From positions 1 through 64,000 of the forward strand of contig URXY01000004.1 of assembly GCA_900552015.1 (NCBI GenBank): a stretch of DNA of 64,000 nt, given 5' to 3'. Positions 24,852 through 33,260 of this stretch are shown here, one piece after another; within the stretch, counting starts at the first letter, position 1; the number at the start of each line of letters is the position of its first letter. Made by a program: the position numbers and the translations under genes. The DNA is from an uncultured Eubacteriales bacterium (lineage in GTDB: Bacteria > Bacillota > Clostridia > Oscillospirales > Oscillospiraceae). The notes under the pieces are model-generated. The model saw only the letters and a list, made by a program, of their open reading frames with translations, did no database searches and had not been told where the DNA came from.

Positions 24852-25997
24852 TTATTCCGCAAAAAATGCTTCGATGGCCGCGCGGTCACAGCCAACGCTG
24901 CCCTGCACGAAGTTCGGCTTGCCGCCGCCGCGGCCCGAAAGCGCCGCGTTCATCTTTTTTGTAAAGTCACGCAGCTCTCCGCCGGCGTGACCGATGGCGT
25001 ACTTGTACGCGCCGTCCGCGCCGGCAAAGACCGCGCAGCGGCCGCCGCAGGCGTTCGCCACCGCGTCGCAGAGCTTACGCAGGCTGTCGCCGCTCATCTC
25101 GTCCTCAAAGAGCAGGACGTCGCCCTTGCCCTCATACTGCGCGGCGGTCTGGGCAAAGGCGGACTCTTCGAGCTTCGCGCAGCGCAGCTTGAGCGCGCCG
25201 AGCTCGGACTGCAATCGCTCCACCGCCGCCGCACTTGCGACCGGCTTGACGGAGAGGGCCTGGCCGATGTGCAGGCTCTGCTCCCAGCAGGCGGAAAGAT
25301 AGCGCCGCGCGCGGTCGCCGCACAAGAGCTCGATGCGAACGCCCTCGCGGAACTTCTGCACGGAGAGGAACTTGACAAGCCCCACCTGGCCCGAGCGCAC
25401 GACGTGCGTGCCGCAGCAGGCGCAGCAGTCCGCGCCGGGGAAGGCGACGATGCGCACGTCGCCCTCGAGCGGCTTTTTGCTGCGGTACTCGACCTTGTCG
25501 AGCTCCGCGCCGCGATAGAACTGGATATCGATCTCGTGGTCTTCGCAGATATAGCGGTTTGCCGCCTCCTCGATCTCCATAAGTTCTTCCCACGAAATAT
25601 CGGCGTTGAAGTCGATGGTCACGATATCCGTGCCCATGTGAAAGCCGACGTTGTCGCAGCGGAAGCGCTCGCAAATCAGGCCCGAGCAGATGTGCTCGCC
25701 CGAATGCTGCTGCATATGGTCGAAGCGGCGCGCCCAGTCGATCTTTCCCTCAACACTTGCGCCGACCGCGAGGGGCTTGTTGCAAAGGTGGGTGATGACG
25801 CCGTTCTTGTCGTGGACCTCGAGCACCTTTGCTTCGCCCAGCACGCCGGTATCGTAAGGCTGGCCGCCGCCCTCTGGATAGAAGGCCGTCCGGTCGAGCG
25901 TCACGAGATATCCGCCCTTTCCCTCCTCACAGGAGGTGACAGCGGCGGCGAATCCCTGCAAAAAGGGATCTTCATAGTAGAGTTTTGTCGTTTCCAT
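24852..25997 (-). CDS. Alanyl-tRNA editing protein (AlaX-L, with DHHA1 domain)
   Basis: 381 aa. It matches the editing half of alanyl-tRNA synthetase: FYPEGGGQPYDTG near residue 40, the zinc ligands HMQQHSGEH near 94 and CCACCGTH near 193, then a coiled linker (255-290) and a DHHA1-type glycine-rich C-terminal domain (GRGGGKPNFVQG). The family hydrolyses Ser-tRNA(Ala) or Gly-tRNA(Ala). No aminoacylation domain is present. It is 13 nt upstream of no further gene on its own strand but lies downstream of the NagZ-like gene, probably in that operon. Confidence 0.9.
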   Translation of the reverse strand: METTKLYYEDPFLQGFAAAVTSCEEGKGGYLVTLDRTAFYPEGGGQPYDTGVLGEAKVLEVHDKNGVITHLCNKPLAVGASVEGKIDWARRFDHMQQHSGEHICSGLICERFRCDNVGFHMGTDIVTIDFNADISWEELMEIEEAANRYICEDHEIDIQFYRGAELDKVEYRSKKPLEGDVRIVAFPGADCCACCGTHVVRSGQVGLVKFLSVQKFREGVRIELLCGDRARRYLSACWEQSLHIGQALSVKPVASAAAVERLQSELGALKLRCAKLEESAFAQTAAQYEGKGDVLLFEDEMSGDSLRKLCDAVANACGGRCAVFAGADGAYKYAIGHAGGELRDFTKKMNAALSGRGGGKPNFVQGSVGCDRAAIEAFFAE

Positions 25998-26009
25998 GGT
26001 GTTTTCTCC

Positions 26010-27185
26010 TCAGTCGATCAGGCCGAGCGCCTGTTTTTCATGCAGCACACGGTAAACATGCGCGTCGATCTCCCGCTCGTCGATCTCGCCGCGCTCCACG
26101 GCGGCGATGACCTGCGGGATCTGCGTCCGATAGTCGGTGGTCACGATCATATCGTTGCCCGCCTGAAGCGCGAGCACCGCCACGCTCCCGTCCTGCGCAT
26201 AGGACTTGACCGCGTCCATCGCAAGGTCGTCCGTCACGATAAGGCCGTCGAAGCCGAGCGTGCCGCGCAGGATCTCATGCACCTTGGGCGAGAGCGACGC
26301 GGGAAGCGACGCATCCATGCAGTTCACGATGTTGTGGCTCACGAGCACGAACGGCGCGCCCGCCGCGATGCCCGCGGAAAAGGGCAGGAGATCGGCGGTC
26401 TCAAAGGTCTCGTAGCTCCGCTCGTCGACGGCGATGCCCGTGTGGGTGTCGACATTGTCCCCGTAGCCGGGGAAGTGCTTCAGCACGCAGGCAACGCCCG
26501 CGGCCTCATATTCCGTCACGGCCTTTGCGATGTAGTCCGCCGTGGTCTGCGCGTCCTTCCCGAACGAGCGGGCGTAGATGAAGTCGTTCTTATCGGTCGA
26601 CACATCGCACACGGGGGCGAAGTTCACATTGATGCCGAGCGCCTTGAGCTGTTCGTTGTACGTGCGCGTCGTACTGAGGAGCCCATCCATGCCCTCCGCG
26701 GTGTAAAGCTCCTGCGGAGAGGGGAGCGGGGCGGAGAAGAGGTTCGGGTTTTTGCTCGCACGCGTCACAGTGCCGCCCTCTTCATCGCTGCCGATGAAAA
26801 GGGGGATATCCGCAGCAGCCTGATAGGACTGCACCGCGGCGGTAAAATCGTCTTGCGTCAGCCACGCGCCGCCCGCGTCCTTATAATCCCGCCCGAAGAG
26901 CAGAAGACCGCCAAGATGATAGGTTTCCACATCCTCCGCCGCGTCCGTTTCCGGGCAGCGGACGAAAAAGAGCTGGCCGACCTTTTCTTCAAGCGTCATC
27001 TCCGCGATGCGCTCGTTCAGGCGCTGCTCGGCGAGCTCCTCGGGCGTCTGCTCCGGCGGCGCGGGCGTGGGGGCGACGGTCGGCGTGTCCGGCTGCCCGT
27101 CGGGCTCGTCCGTTTTTTTTTCGCCGCAGGCAAAAAGCAGCAGGCAGAGCATGAGCGTCAGCAGCGCAGCAAGTCCCTTTTTCAT
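26010..27185 (-). CDS. GH3 beta-N-acetylhexosaminidase-like lipoprotein (NagZ-like)
   Basis: 391 aa. A lipoprotein signal has its lipobox cysteine at residue 20 (LLFAC), followed by a Pro/Thr linker. The GH3 domain has KVGQLFFVR near 68, KHFPGYGDNVDTH near 217 (catalytic His/Asp) and the nucleophile aspartate in VTDDLAMDAV near 310. It would remove N-acetylglucosamine from muropeptides or glycans on the outer membrane face. The ATG overlaps the stop of the upstream LTA-synthase-like gene by 4 nt (ATGA), so translation is coupled and a joint role in envelope turnover is likely. Confidence 0.88.
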   Translation of the reverse strand: MKKGLAALLTLMLCLLLFACGEKKTDEPDGQPDTPTVAPTPAPPEQTPEELAEQRLNERIAEMTLEEKVGQLFFVRCPETDAAEDVETYHLGGLLLFGRDYKDAGGAWLTQDDFTAAVQSYQAAADIPLFIGSDEEGGTVTRASKNPNLFSAPLPSPQELYTAEGMDGLLSTTRTYNEQLKALGINVNFAPVCDVSTDKNDFIYARSFGKDAQTTADYIAKAVTEYEAAGVACVLKHFPGYGDNVDTHTGIAVDERSYETFETADLLPFSAGIAAGAPFVLVSHNIVNCMDASLPASLSPKVHEILRGTLGFDGLIVTDDLAMDAVKSYAQDGSVAVLALQAGNDMIVTTDYRTQIPQVIAAVERGEIDEREIDAHVYRVLHEKQALGLID

Positions 27186-29062
27186 GAGGCGTCCTCCCCG
27201 TCAAAGTGCGTTTCGATGTAGTATTGCGCGCGCAGATAGCGGTCGTTCTCGTCGCCCGCCGCGCCCTCGAGCTCCGCTACGAGCTGACCGCCGCTCAGGC
27301 GCCAGCCGCCCGAGCTCATCAGGGGCGAGACCGCGCGCATCTCGCGCTGGAGCTGCATGAAGCCGGGACCCTCCCAGCCGCATTCGTCGAAGACCTTGGC
27401 CATCAGGAAGCAGGGCGAAAAGTCGCCGCCGTCCTCGGCAAAGTCGTTGCCGAGCAGGTCTCTTGCCGCCTGATTGGCGTAGATGACATAGGGCGTCGCG
27501 TAGTAATTGTAGAAGCCCTCAAGCGTCGAAACGTCCAGATCGACGCCGATCTCGGTATAGACGCTGCTGCCGTTGCCCACCCAGGGCTTGTGGTCGCCGA
27601 AGAAGACGAAGACGATGGGCTCGTCGCGCTTTTCCAGCTCCTCGGTCATGCGGCACATCTCGTTCACTGTGCTGCGGATGCCCGCAAGGTAGTTGTTGAT
27701 GACACAGCAGGTCTCCATCGACCAGCCGTTCTTTTCTGGCGTGGCGTATTCCTCCCAGTAGGTCTCGGAAGGGTAGGGGCCGTGGTTCTGGTACGACACG
27801 GAGAAGAGGAAGAGGGGATCGTCCGTCTCCGTGCGTGAGTCGATATCATTCAGCAGGTAGTCGACGAGCACCTTGTCGGAGTGATAGAGCGCGTCGGAGA
27901 TGGAAATGAGGTCGCCGAAGCCCGTATCGTTGAACACGCTCTCGTCAAAGCCAAGGTATTCGTTCACGTTGCTGCGGTTATAGAACCAGCTATAGCCGGG
28001 GTGGCGATAGAGCGCGTCATAGCCCTGCGACTTGAAATAGCGGACATAGGTGTTGACGGGGCTGCGGAACTCCTCGTGCTCGCTGTAGCCTGTGAGATAG
28101 CCCCATTCGGTATCCACCGTGCCGCCGGCGAAGATGTTGGTGAGCAGGCGGCCTGAAATGCTGCGCTCCTCAAGCTCATGCAGCGGCTCGTAGATCTCGT
28201 GGACCGCGGGGATATCATCGAGCACAGGGAAATCCGTCAGGTCGGAGAAGGCTTCGAGCATGATGCCGACGACGGTGATCTTCTCCCCCTCCGGGATATC
28301 CTGATCCTCATAGGACGCGAGTGTGCTGCTCGCCTCGCTCTCACGGTAGCCGCTCGGCGCATTGGGGAACATATCCTGCACGCTGTAGAGGAAGGGATAG
28401 GTCGTGCCGCGCGAGAGGTATATCTCCACCTCGGACCAGGGGTTGATGAGGCTGTTGTTGGCCGTCTTTTCATAGATATCGGCGCTGGTGTAGAGTTCAA
28501 AATAGCTCGCGAGCGTCAGCGTCAGCATGGCCATCAGGCCCACAAGGCGGCCGCGCTGGCTCATGCGCTCTCTGCGCAGCAGCACGACAGAGAAAATGAG
28601 CATCCCAACAAAGCCCGCGATCACGAGCTTGACAGGCTCCGTCAGCTCAAAGGTGTAGTTGCCCATGATGCCGCCTGCCGTACGGATGAGGCGCAGGTCG
28701 CTCGCCAGCACCGGGTCGCCGCGCAACTGTATCTTATAGTAGCTCGCGAGTGCGAGGCCGAGGAACGGCACCGCTGAGAGCAAATACGCCGCCCAGGGCC
28801 GCGCGAAGAGGAAAAAGCCGAGGTAGACGACCAGCAGCGGCAGCAGCAGGTCCATCACGACGAGCAGCGGGAGCTTAAAATAGGACTCCCAGAGCGCCTG
28901 CGCGTCGATGCTCGCGTAGGAGTTCGCCGTGAGATAGAGCGAGAGGAGCCCGATGCCGAGGCCGAAGGCCGTGAGCCACAGGAAGACCCACAGGCGGTGC
29001 ACACAGCGCATGGCGCGCCCGGCGTTTTCCTCCGGACGCAGCAGAGAATGGAAAAATCGCAT
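27182..29062 (-). CDS. LTA synthase family sulfatase-fold membrane enzyme
   Basis: 626 aa. Five transmembrane helices (about residues 15-190) are followed by an extracellular sulfatase-type domain. The expected nucleophile threonine is in FAGGTVDTEWGYLTG, and metal ligands are in FFGDHKPWVG. The family transfers glycerol-phosphate to polymers or glycolipids. Start at 29062 is chosen for AAAGGTGG upstream and because the longer frame has no ribosome site. It is coupled to the NagZ-like gene. Related proteins may modify other glycans, so a true LTA polymerase role is not certain. Confidence 0.88.
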   Translation of the reverse strand: MRFFHSLLRPEENAGRAMRCVHRLWVFLWLTAFGLGIGLLSLYLTANSYASIDAQALWESYFKLPLLVVMDLLLPLLVVYLGFFLFARPWAAYLLSAVPFLGLALASYYKIQLRGDPVLASDLRLIRTAGGIMGNYTFELTEPVKLVIAGFVGMLIFSVVLLRRERMSQRGRLVGLMAMLTLTLASYFELYTSADIYEKTANNSLINPWSEVEIYLSRGTTYPFLYSVQDMFPNAPSGYRESEASSTLASYEDQDIPEGEKITVVGIMLEAFSDLTDFPVLDDIPAVHEIYEPLHELEERSISGRLLTNIFAGGTVDTEWGYLTGYSEHEEFRSPVNTYVRYFKSQGYDALYRHPGYSWFYNRSNVNEYLGFDESVFNDTGFGDLISISDALYHSDKVLVDYLLNDIDSRTETDDPLFLFSVSYQNHGPYPSETYWEEYATPEKNGWSMETCCVINNYLAGIRSTVNEMCRMTEELEKRDEPIVFVFFGDHKPWVGNGSSVYTEIGVDLDVSTLEGFYNYYATPYVIYANQAARDLLGNDFAEDGGDFSPCFLMAKVFDECGWEGPGFMQLQREMRAVSPLMSSGGWRLSGGQLVAELEGAAGDENDRYLRAQYYIETHFDGEDAS

Positions 29063-29107
29063 AGAAAAGGTTCCACCTTTCATGAGCCAAAAGCAAAATA
29101 ATAGAAA

Positions 29108-29136
29108 AGTATAGCATTTCCACAGGAAAAACGCAA
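29108..29136 (-). promoter_or_regulatory. Promoter of the LTA-synthase-like operon
   Basis: Minus-strand TTGCGT (29131-29136), 17 nt, TATACT (29108-29113) with TGC before it. Confidence 0.7.
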
Positions 29137-29175
29137 CTGCGCGCTTTGCCCTTCCTGCACAAAGCGTCGCGGCAC

Positions 29176-29204
29176 TTGACAAGCGCTTTTGCGCATGCTA
29201 TCCT
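29176..29204 (+). promoter_or_regulatory. glyS promoter
   Basis: TTGACA (29176-29181), 17 nt, TATCCT (29199-29204) with TGC before it; transcription should start near 29211, at the beginning of the T-box leader. Confidence 0.85.
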
Positions 29205-29210
29205 ACAAAC

Positions 29211-29450
29211 AGAAAAAGCTGAGAAAAAGAAGCGTTTCTTCCTCACCGCTTTCAGAGAGGGGACGGATGGTGCAAGTCCCCGCGGAAGAAGAAAGGCGGC
29301 GCTTTTGAGCTGTGCGGCGGAAATGCCGCGCCGGGCCCTCCGTTACAAGGGAACGAAGTGCCCCGCATCCAGCGGGGAATTCAGGTGGAACCACGGACAA
29401 TTGCTTTGTTCGCCCTGAGCCTACTATTCATAGGCTCAGGGCGTTTTTTA
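29211..29450 (+). promoter_or_regulatory. T-box riboswitch, glycine class
   Basis: The leader has a stem I with the conserved GAGAG entry and apical GGATGGTGCAAGTCCCC, then the T-box sequence AGGTGGAACCACGG near 29382 with the NCCA-binding bulge. It ends in a 13-bp terminator (CGCCCTGAGCCTA at 29411-29423 with TAGGCTCAGGGCG at 29431-29443) plus six Ts. Uncharged tRNA(Gly) should favour the antiterminator. I could not fix the specifier codon with certainty; a GGC lies on the 3' side of stem I near 29295. Confidence 0.93.
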
Positions 29451-29485
29451 TCTCCTGAGCCAAGTACCGAAAGGAGAAATTCACC

Positions 29486-30934
29486 ATGAAAAACACCGAA
29501 AAGACGATGGACAAGATCGTCGCGCTGTGCAAAAACCGCGGCTTTGTCTTCCCCGGCAGCGAGATCTACGGCGGCCTTGCCAACACCTGGGACTACGGCC
29601 CCCTCGGCGCGGAGCTGAAGAAGAACATCAAGAACGCTTGGTGGAAGAAGTTCGTGCAGGAGAATCCCTATAACGTCGGCCTTGACTCGGCGATCCTGAT
29701 GAACCCGCAGACCTGGGTCGCGAGCGGCCACCTCGGCGGCTTCTCCGATCCTCTGATGGACTGCCGCGAGTGCCACGAGCGCTTCCGCGCCGACAAGGTC
29801 ATCGAGGACTGGTGCGCCGAGACCGGCTTCGAGCTCCCCAAGCCCATCGACGCCTTCTCCCAGCAGGAGATGAAGGATTTTGTCGAGGAGCACATGATTC
29901 CCTGCCCCACCTGCGGCAAGCACAACTTCACCGACATCCGCCAGTTCAACCTGATGTTCAAGACGTTCCAGGGCGTGACCGAGGACGCGAAGAACACCGT
30001 CTACCTCCGCCCCGAGACCGCGCAGGGCATCTTCGTCAACTTCAATAACGTCCAGCGCACCACGCGCAAGAAGCTCCCGTTCGGCATCGGCCAGATTGGT
30101 AAGTCCTTCCGCAACGAGATCACGCCGGGTAACTTCATCTTCCGCGTGCGCGAGTTCGAGCAGATGGAGCTTGAGTTCTTCTGCAAGCCGGGCACCGACC
30201 TTGAGTGGTTCCAGTATTGGCGCAACTTCTGCCACAACTGGCTGCTCTCCATCGGCCTGAAGGACGAGAACCTCCGCCTGCGCGACCATGATCCCGAGGA
30301 GCTGTGCTTCTACTCCAAGGCGACGACGGACTTCGAGTTCCTCTTCCCCTTTGGCTGGGGCGAGCTGTGGGGCGTTGCCGACCGCACGGACTACGACCTC
30401 ACGCAGCACCAAACCGTCAGCGGCGAGAAGATGGTCTACCGCGAGGGCGAGGGCAAGGACATGGTCGAATACGTCCCCTACGTCATCGAGCCGTCGCTCG
30501 GCGTGGAGCGCAGCGTGCTCGCGGTCCTGTGCGACGCCTACGATGAAGAGGTCGTCGGCCAGGACAAGAAGGGCAACGACGATGTGCGTGTCGTGCTGCA
30601 CTTCCATCCCGCGCTCGCGCCGTTCAAGGCCGCGATCCTGCCCCTTTCCAAGAAGGAAGTGCTCACCGGCCCCGCGCAGGAGCTGTATGCCGAGCTTTCC
30701 AAGGAGTTCATGGTCGACTATGACGAGACCGGTTCGATCGGCAAGCGCTACCGCCGCGAGGACGAGATCGGCACGCCGTACTGCATCACCTTCGACTTCG
30801 ACACCGTCGGCGACGAGGCGAACGGCATCGCGGCCGACCACTGCGTCACCATCCGCGAGCGCGACAGCATGGAGCAGGTGCGCATCCCCATCAGCGAAGT
30901 GAAGGACTTCCTGCGCGAGAAGATCGCGTTCTAA
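29486..30934 (+). CDS. glyS: Glycyl-tRNA synthetase, dimeric class II
   Basis: 482 aa, close to the archaeal/eukaryote-like alpha2 GlyRS found in many Firmicutes, not the alpha2beta2 form. Visible elements: the N-terminal GFVFPGSEIYGG, a cysteine-bearing insertion (CRECHERF near 93 and CPTCGKHNF near 138), motif 2 (FRNEITPGNFIFRVREFEQME near 205, spelled here from FRNEI to EFEQ) and motif 3 (PYVIEPSLGVERSVLA near 330). The anticodon-binding domain follows from about 370. It charges tRNA(Gly). Controlled by the T-box leader. Confidence 0.96.
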   Translation: MKNTEKTMDKIVALCKNRGFVFPGSEIYGGLANTWDYGPLGAELKKNIKNAWWKKFVQENPYNVGLDSAILMNPQTWVASGHLGGFSDPLMDCRECHERFRADKVIEDWCAETGFELPKPIDAFSQQEMKDFVEEHMIPCPTCGKHNFTDIRQFNLMFKTFQGVTEDAKNTVYLRPETAQGIFVNFNNVQRTTRKKLPFGIGQIGKSFRNEITPGNFIFRVREFEQMELEFFCKPGTDLEWFQYWRNFCHNWLLSIGLKDENLRLRDHDPEELCFYSKATTDFEFLFPFGWGELWGVADRTDYDLTQHQTVSGEKMVYREGEGKDMVEYVPYVIEPSLGVERSVLAVLCDAYDEEVVGQDKKGNDDVRVVLHFHPALAPFKAAILPLSKKEVLTGPAQELYAELSKEFMVDYDETGSIGKRYRREDEIGTPYCITFDFDTVGDEANGIAADHCVTIRERDSMEQVRIPISEVKDFLREKIAF

Positions 30935-30953
30935 GCTTTTCCGCAAAAAATAA

Positions 30954-30988
30954 AGAGAGGGGCGTTCCCATACGGGAACGCCCCTCTT
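30954..30988 (+). terminator. glyS terminator
   Basis: Stem AGAGGGGCGTTCCC / GGGAACGCCCCTCT around ATAC, followed by TGCTGC without a true T-tract. Confidence 0.7.
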
Positions 30989-31012
30989 GCTGCATGATAC
31001 TGCGCCGCAGGC

Positions 31013-31085
31013 TTTGCCGTCCGCAGACGGCAAATGATTCTGATTCGTTTTTTCTGATGACATGCGCGTCAGAAAAAACACTTTG
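31013..31085. repeat. Structured intergenic repeat, family 1, copy 3
   Basis: A hairpin (TTTGCCGTC, CGCA, GACGGCAAA; 31013-31034), a 12-nt linker (TGATTCTGATTC) and a 33-bp palindrome (31047-31079; arms GTTTTTTCTGATG and CGTCAGAAAAAAC), then CACTTTGC. Further toward the SPFH stop lie TTGGCCGC/GCGGCCAA and a 15-bp hairpin (31152-31184) that directly abuts the stop codon. Confidence 0.75.
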
Positions 31086-31184
31086 CGCGAAGTGAGTGTC
31101 GAATTGGCCGCTTTGCAGCGGCCAACCGAGGCACAGAACGCAGCGGATCCTTCTCGAAGAAGAGGCTTTGCCTCTTCTTCGAGA

Positions 31185-32123
31185 TCACTTCTTCTCGTCT
31201 TCGAGCAGGCCCTTGAAGCTTGCGGCAAGACCTGCAAGGCTCTGGATCTCGCTCGGGACGATGATCTTCGTCGCCTGACCGTCGGCGGCCTTCTCGAAGG
31301 ATTCGAGCGCCTTGATCTTAACGACCTGATCGTTGGGGTTGGCCTCGTTGAGCATCTTGATGGAGTCCGCGAGCGCCTGCTGCACGTTCAGGATGGCCTG
31401 CGCTTCACCCTCGGCCTTGAGGATGGCCGCCTGACGCTCGGCCTCGGCCTTGAGGATGGCCGCCTGCTTTTCCGCGTCCGCGCGCAGGATGGTGGACTGC
31501 TTTTCACCCTCTGCCACGAGGATCTGGGACTGCTTCTGGCCCTCGGCCTGAAGGATGGACTCGCGGCGCTCGCGCTCAGCCTTCATCTGCTTTTCCATCG
31601 CGTTCTGGATCTCGCGCGGCGGCAGGATGTTCTTGAGCTCCACACGGTTGACCTTGATGCCCCACGGGTCGGTGGCCTCGTCAAGGATGGAGCGCATCTT
31701 GGCGTTGATGACGTCGCGGCTCGTGAGCGACTGGTCGAGCTCCATTTCGCCGATGATGTTACGCAGCGTCGTCGCCGTCAGGTTCTCGATGGCGTTCATC
31801 GGGTGCTCGACACCATAGGTGTAGAGCTTGGGGTCGGTGATCTGGAAGTAGATGACCGTGTCGATCTGCATGGTGACATTATCCTTCGTGATGACGGGCT
31901 GGGGATCGAAGTCGGCCACCTGCTCTTTGAGGCTGACCTTCTTCACAACGCGCTCGAAAAACGGAATTTTGAAGTGCAGGCCCACGCCCCAGGTCGCGCT
32001 GTAAGCGCCGAGGCGCTCAACGACATATGCTCTCGACTGCTGCACGATCTGGATGTTCGTCACGAGCACCAGAAGCACCAGCAGCACTAAAATGCCGATA
32101 CCGATATAGCCGATCCATTCCAT
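31185..32123 (-). CDS. SPFH/stomatin-like membrane protein (QmcA-like)
   Basis: 312 aa. One N-terminal transmembrane helix (5-25) is followed by an SPFH/band-7 domain (VVERLGAYSATWGVGLHFKIPF near 33, DNVTMQIDTVIYFQI near 80). A long Ala/Glu/Gln coiled coil (about 185-255) repeats AEGQKQSQIL-like units. Such proteins form large membrane rings that cage proteases or organise the membrane. It is 36 nt downstream of an NfeD-domain gene, the usual partner, and therefore in one operon with it. Confidence 0.92.
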   Translation of the reverse strand: MEWIGYIGIGILVLLVLLVLVTNIQIVQQSRAYVVERLGAYSATWGVGLHFKIPFFERVVKKVSLKEQVADFDPQPVITKDNVTMQIDTVIYFQITDPKLYTYGVEHPMNAIENLTATTLRNIIGEMELDQSLTSRDVINAKMRSILDEATDPWGIKVNRVELKNILPPREIQNAMEKQMKAERERRESILQAEGQKQSQILVAEGEKQSTILRADAEKQAAILKAEAERQAAILKAEGEAQAILNVQQALADSIKMLNEANPNDQVVKIKALESFEKAADGQATKIIVPSEIQSLAGLAASFKGLLEDEKK

Positions 32124-32159
32124 AGTTCTTTTCCTCCTAAAATGTTGTGTAGTTTGGGT

Positions 32160-32996
32160 TTACTCTCTTCTCTCGGTTTCTTTACTCTCGCGCACGTAGA
32201 GCTTGACGCCCTCCATGCGAACGATCCTTGCCATTTTCCCCTTAGGGATGATATTGCCGTCTTCGCTGCGCGCCGTCCAGGTCTTGCCGTCGATGTACAC
32301 AGCGCCGGTGGCGTTCTCATTGTCGACCGTTTCGGTCACCTTGGCCTCGTGGTGCAGCACACGGTCGGCGTTCGTGGGCACGATGGTCTTATCCAGCATC
32401 TTGCGCGCAAGGGGCCTTGTTGCGATGAGCGCCAGAATGGATACGATCAGGAAGACCGCGAATTGCAGCCACAGCGCCGCGCCCAGCTCCGTCGCCACCA
32501 GCGCGGCCACCGCGCCCACGACGAACCAGATCGACACCAGCCCCGCCGTCGCCGCCTCGGCAATGCCGAAGATGATGATGGCGGCGATCCAGATAATGGT
32601 CATCATTTCATCTGCTCCTCCTTTCAAACTGCGCATACAGTAGACGTATGCCGGACCGATCATCGCGATGACGGTCAGCAGCATGATCCCGATGCTTTTG
32701 TTGTAGGGTGACAGATTCGCATACAGGTTCGACAACTCGCTGCCGAGCGTGCGCGCGGACAGCAGCGGGGCTTCGACCGGCGGCTCGCCGGGGGTGGGGA
32801 CTTCTTCTTTGAACAGCTCGTCCATCGTTACGCCGTAGCGGTTGCAGATGAAGATGATCTTCTCCATCTCGGGGTAGCCCCGGCCGGATTCCCAGCGCGA
32901 GACCGACTGGCGCGAGACCTGAAGCTGTTCGGCAAATTCCTCCTGCGTCAGCCCGCTGCGTTTGCGGACCTCCTGGAGCCGCTCGCCAAATGCCAT
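32160..32996 (-). CDS. XRE-type HTH fused to an NfeD membrane protein
   Basis: 278 aa. An XRE HTH (about residues 5-60; GLTQEEFAEQLQVSRQSVSRW) precedes a linker and one helix (about 105-125). At residue 131 begins a standard NfeD protein: helices MMTIIWIAAIIIFGIAEAA and onward, then the OB-fold (GKTWTARSEDGNIIPKGK). NfeD normally starts at that MM, and the codons before it form AAAGGAGGAG, a perfect ribosome site, 8 nt before ATG at 32606. The frame is open throughout. So either a membrane-tethered regulator fused to NfeD is made, or both the fusion and free 148-aa NfeD are produced. The start at 32996 has GGAGGG upstream. Partner of the SPFH gene. Confidence 0.82.
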   Translation of the reverse strand: MAFGERLQEVRKRSGLTQEEFAEQLQVSRQSVSRWESGRGYPEMEKIIFICNRYGVTMDELFKEEVPTPGEPPVEAPLLSARTLGSELSNLYANLSPYNKSIGIMLLTVIAMIGPAYVYCMRSLKGGADEMMTIIWIAAIIIFGIAEAATAGLVSIWFVVGAVAALVATELGAALWLQFAVFLIVSILALIATRPLARKMLDKTIVPTNADRVLHHEAKVTETVDNENATGAVYIDGKTWTARSEDGNIIPKGKMARIVRMEGVKLYVRESKETERRE

Positions 32997-33055
32997 TGCG
33001 TTCCCTCCGTTTCTCTGTCTGAGGATAAGATAGCAAAACCGCGCGTCCATTTCCA

Positions 33056-33075
33056 GCAACTTTGGTGTTGCATTC
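33056..33075. promoter_or_regulatory. Candidate operator copy A for the HTH-NfeD regulator
   Basis: An inverted repeat GCAAC-N6-GTTGC followed by ATTC, about 60 nt upstream of the HTH-NfeD start. It repeats at 33099. Confidence 0.5.
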
Positions 33076-33098
33076 CGTATTTTTTCGAAAAATTTCGC

Positions 33099-33118
33099 GC
33101 AAGTTTGATGTTACATTC
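33099..33118. promoter_or_regulatory. Candidate operator copy B
   Basis: GCAAG-N6-GTTAC followed by ATTC. It matches copy A at 17 of 20 positions and is offset by 43 bp, near four helical turns, so dimers would lie on one DNA face. Confidence 0.5.
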
Positions 33119-33200
33119 ATGTGACAGCGCGCTTTCCGCGCTGTTTTTCCTATTGTACCACACGCTCCACCGCTTTACCATGCTTATTTTGACGCGGCGA

Positions 33201-33229
33201 TTGCCTTTTTTGTTCCCATCCGCTATACT
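33201..33229 (+). promoter_or_regulatory. Promoter of the RNA methyltransferase gene
   Basis: TTGCCT (33201-33206), 17 nt, TATACT (33224-33229), about 30 nt upstream of the ATG. Confidence 0.65.
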
Positions 33230-33260
33230 AAAGTCAAATCATTTTTTCGGGAGCGTTATT

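Noticed and set aside
29221..29450. Possible small ORFs in the glyS leader
   Set aside because: Conserved T-box features and the terminator explain the whole region.
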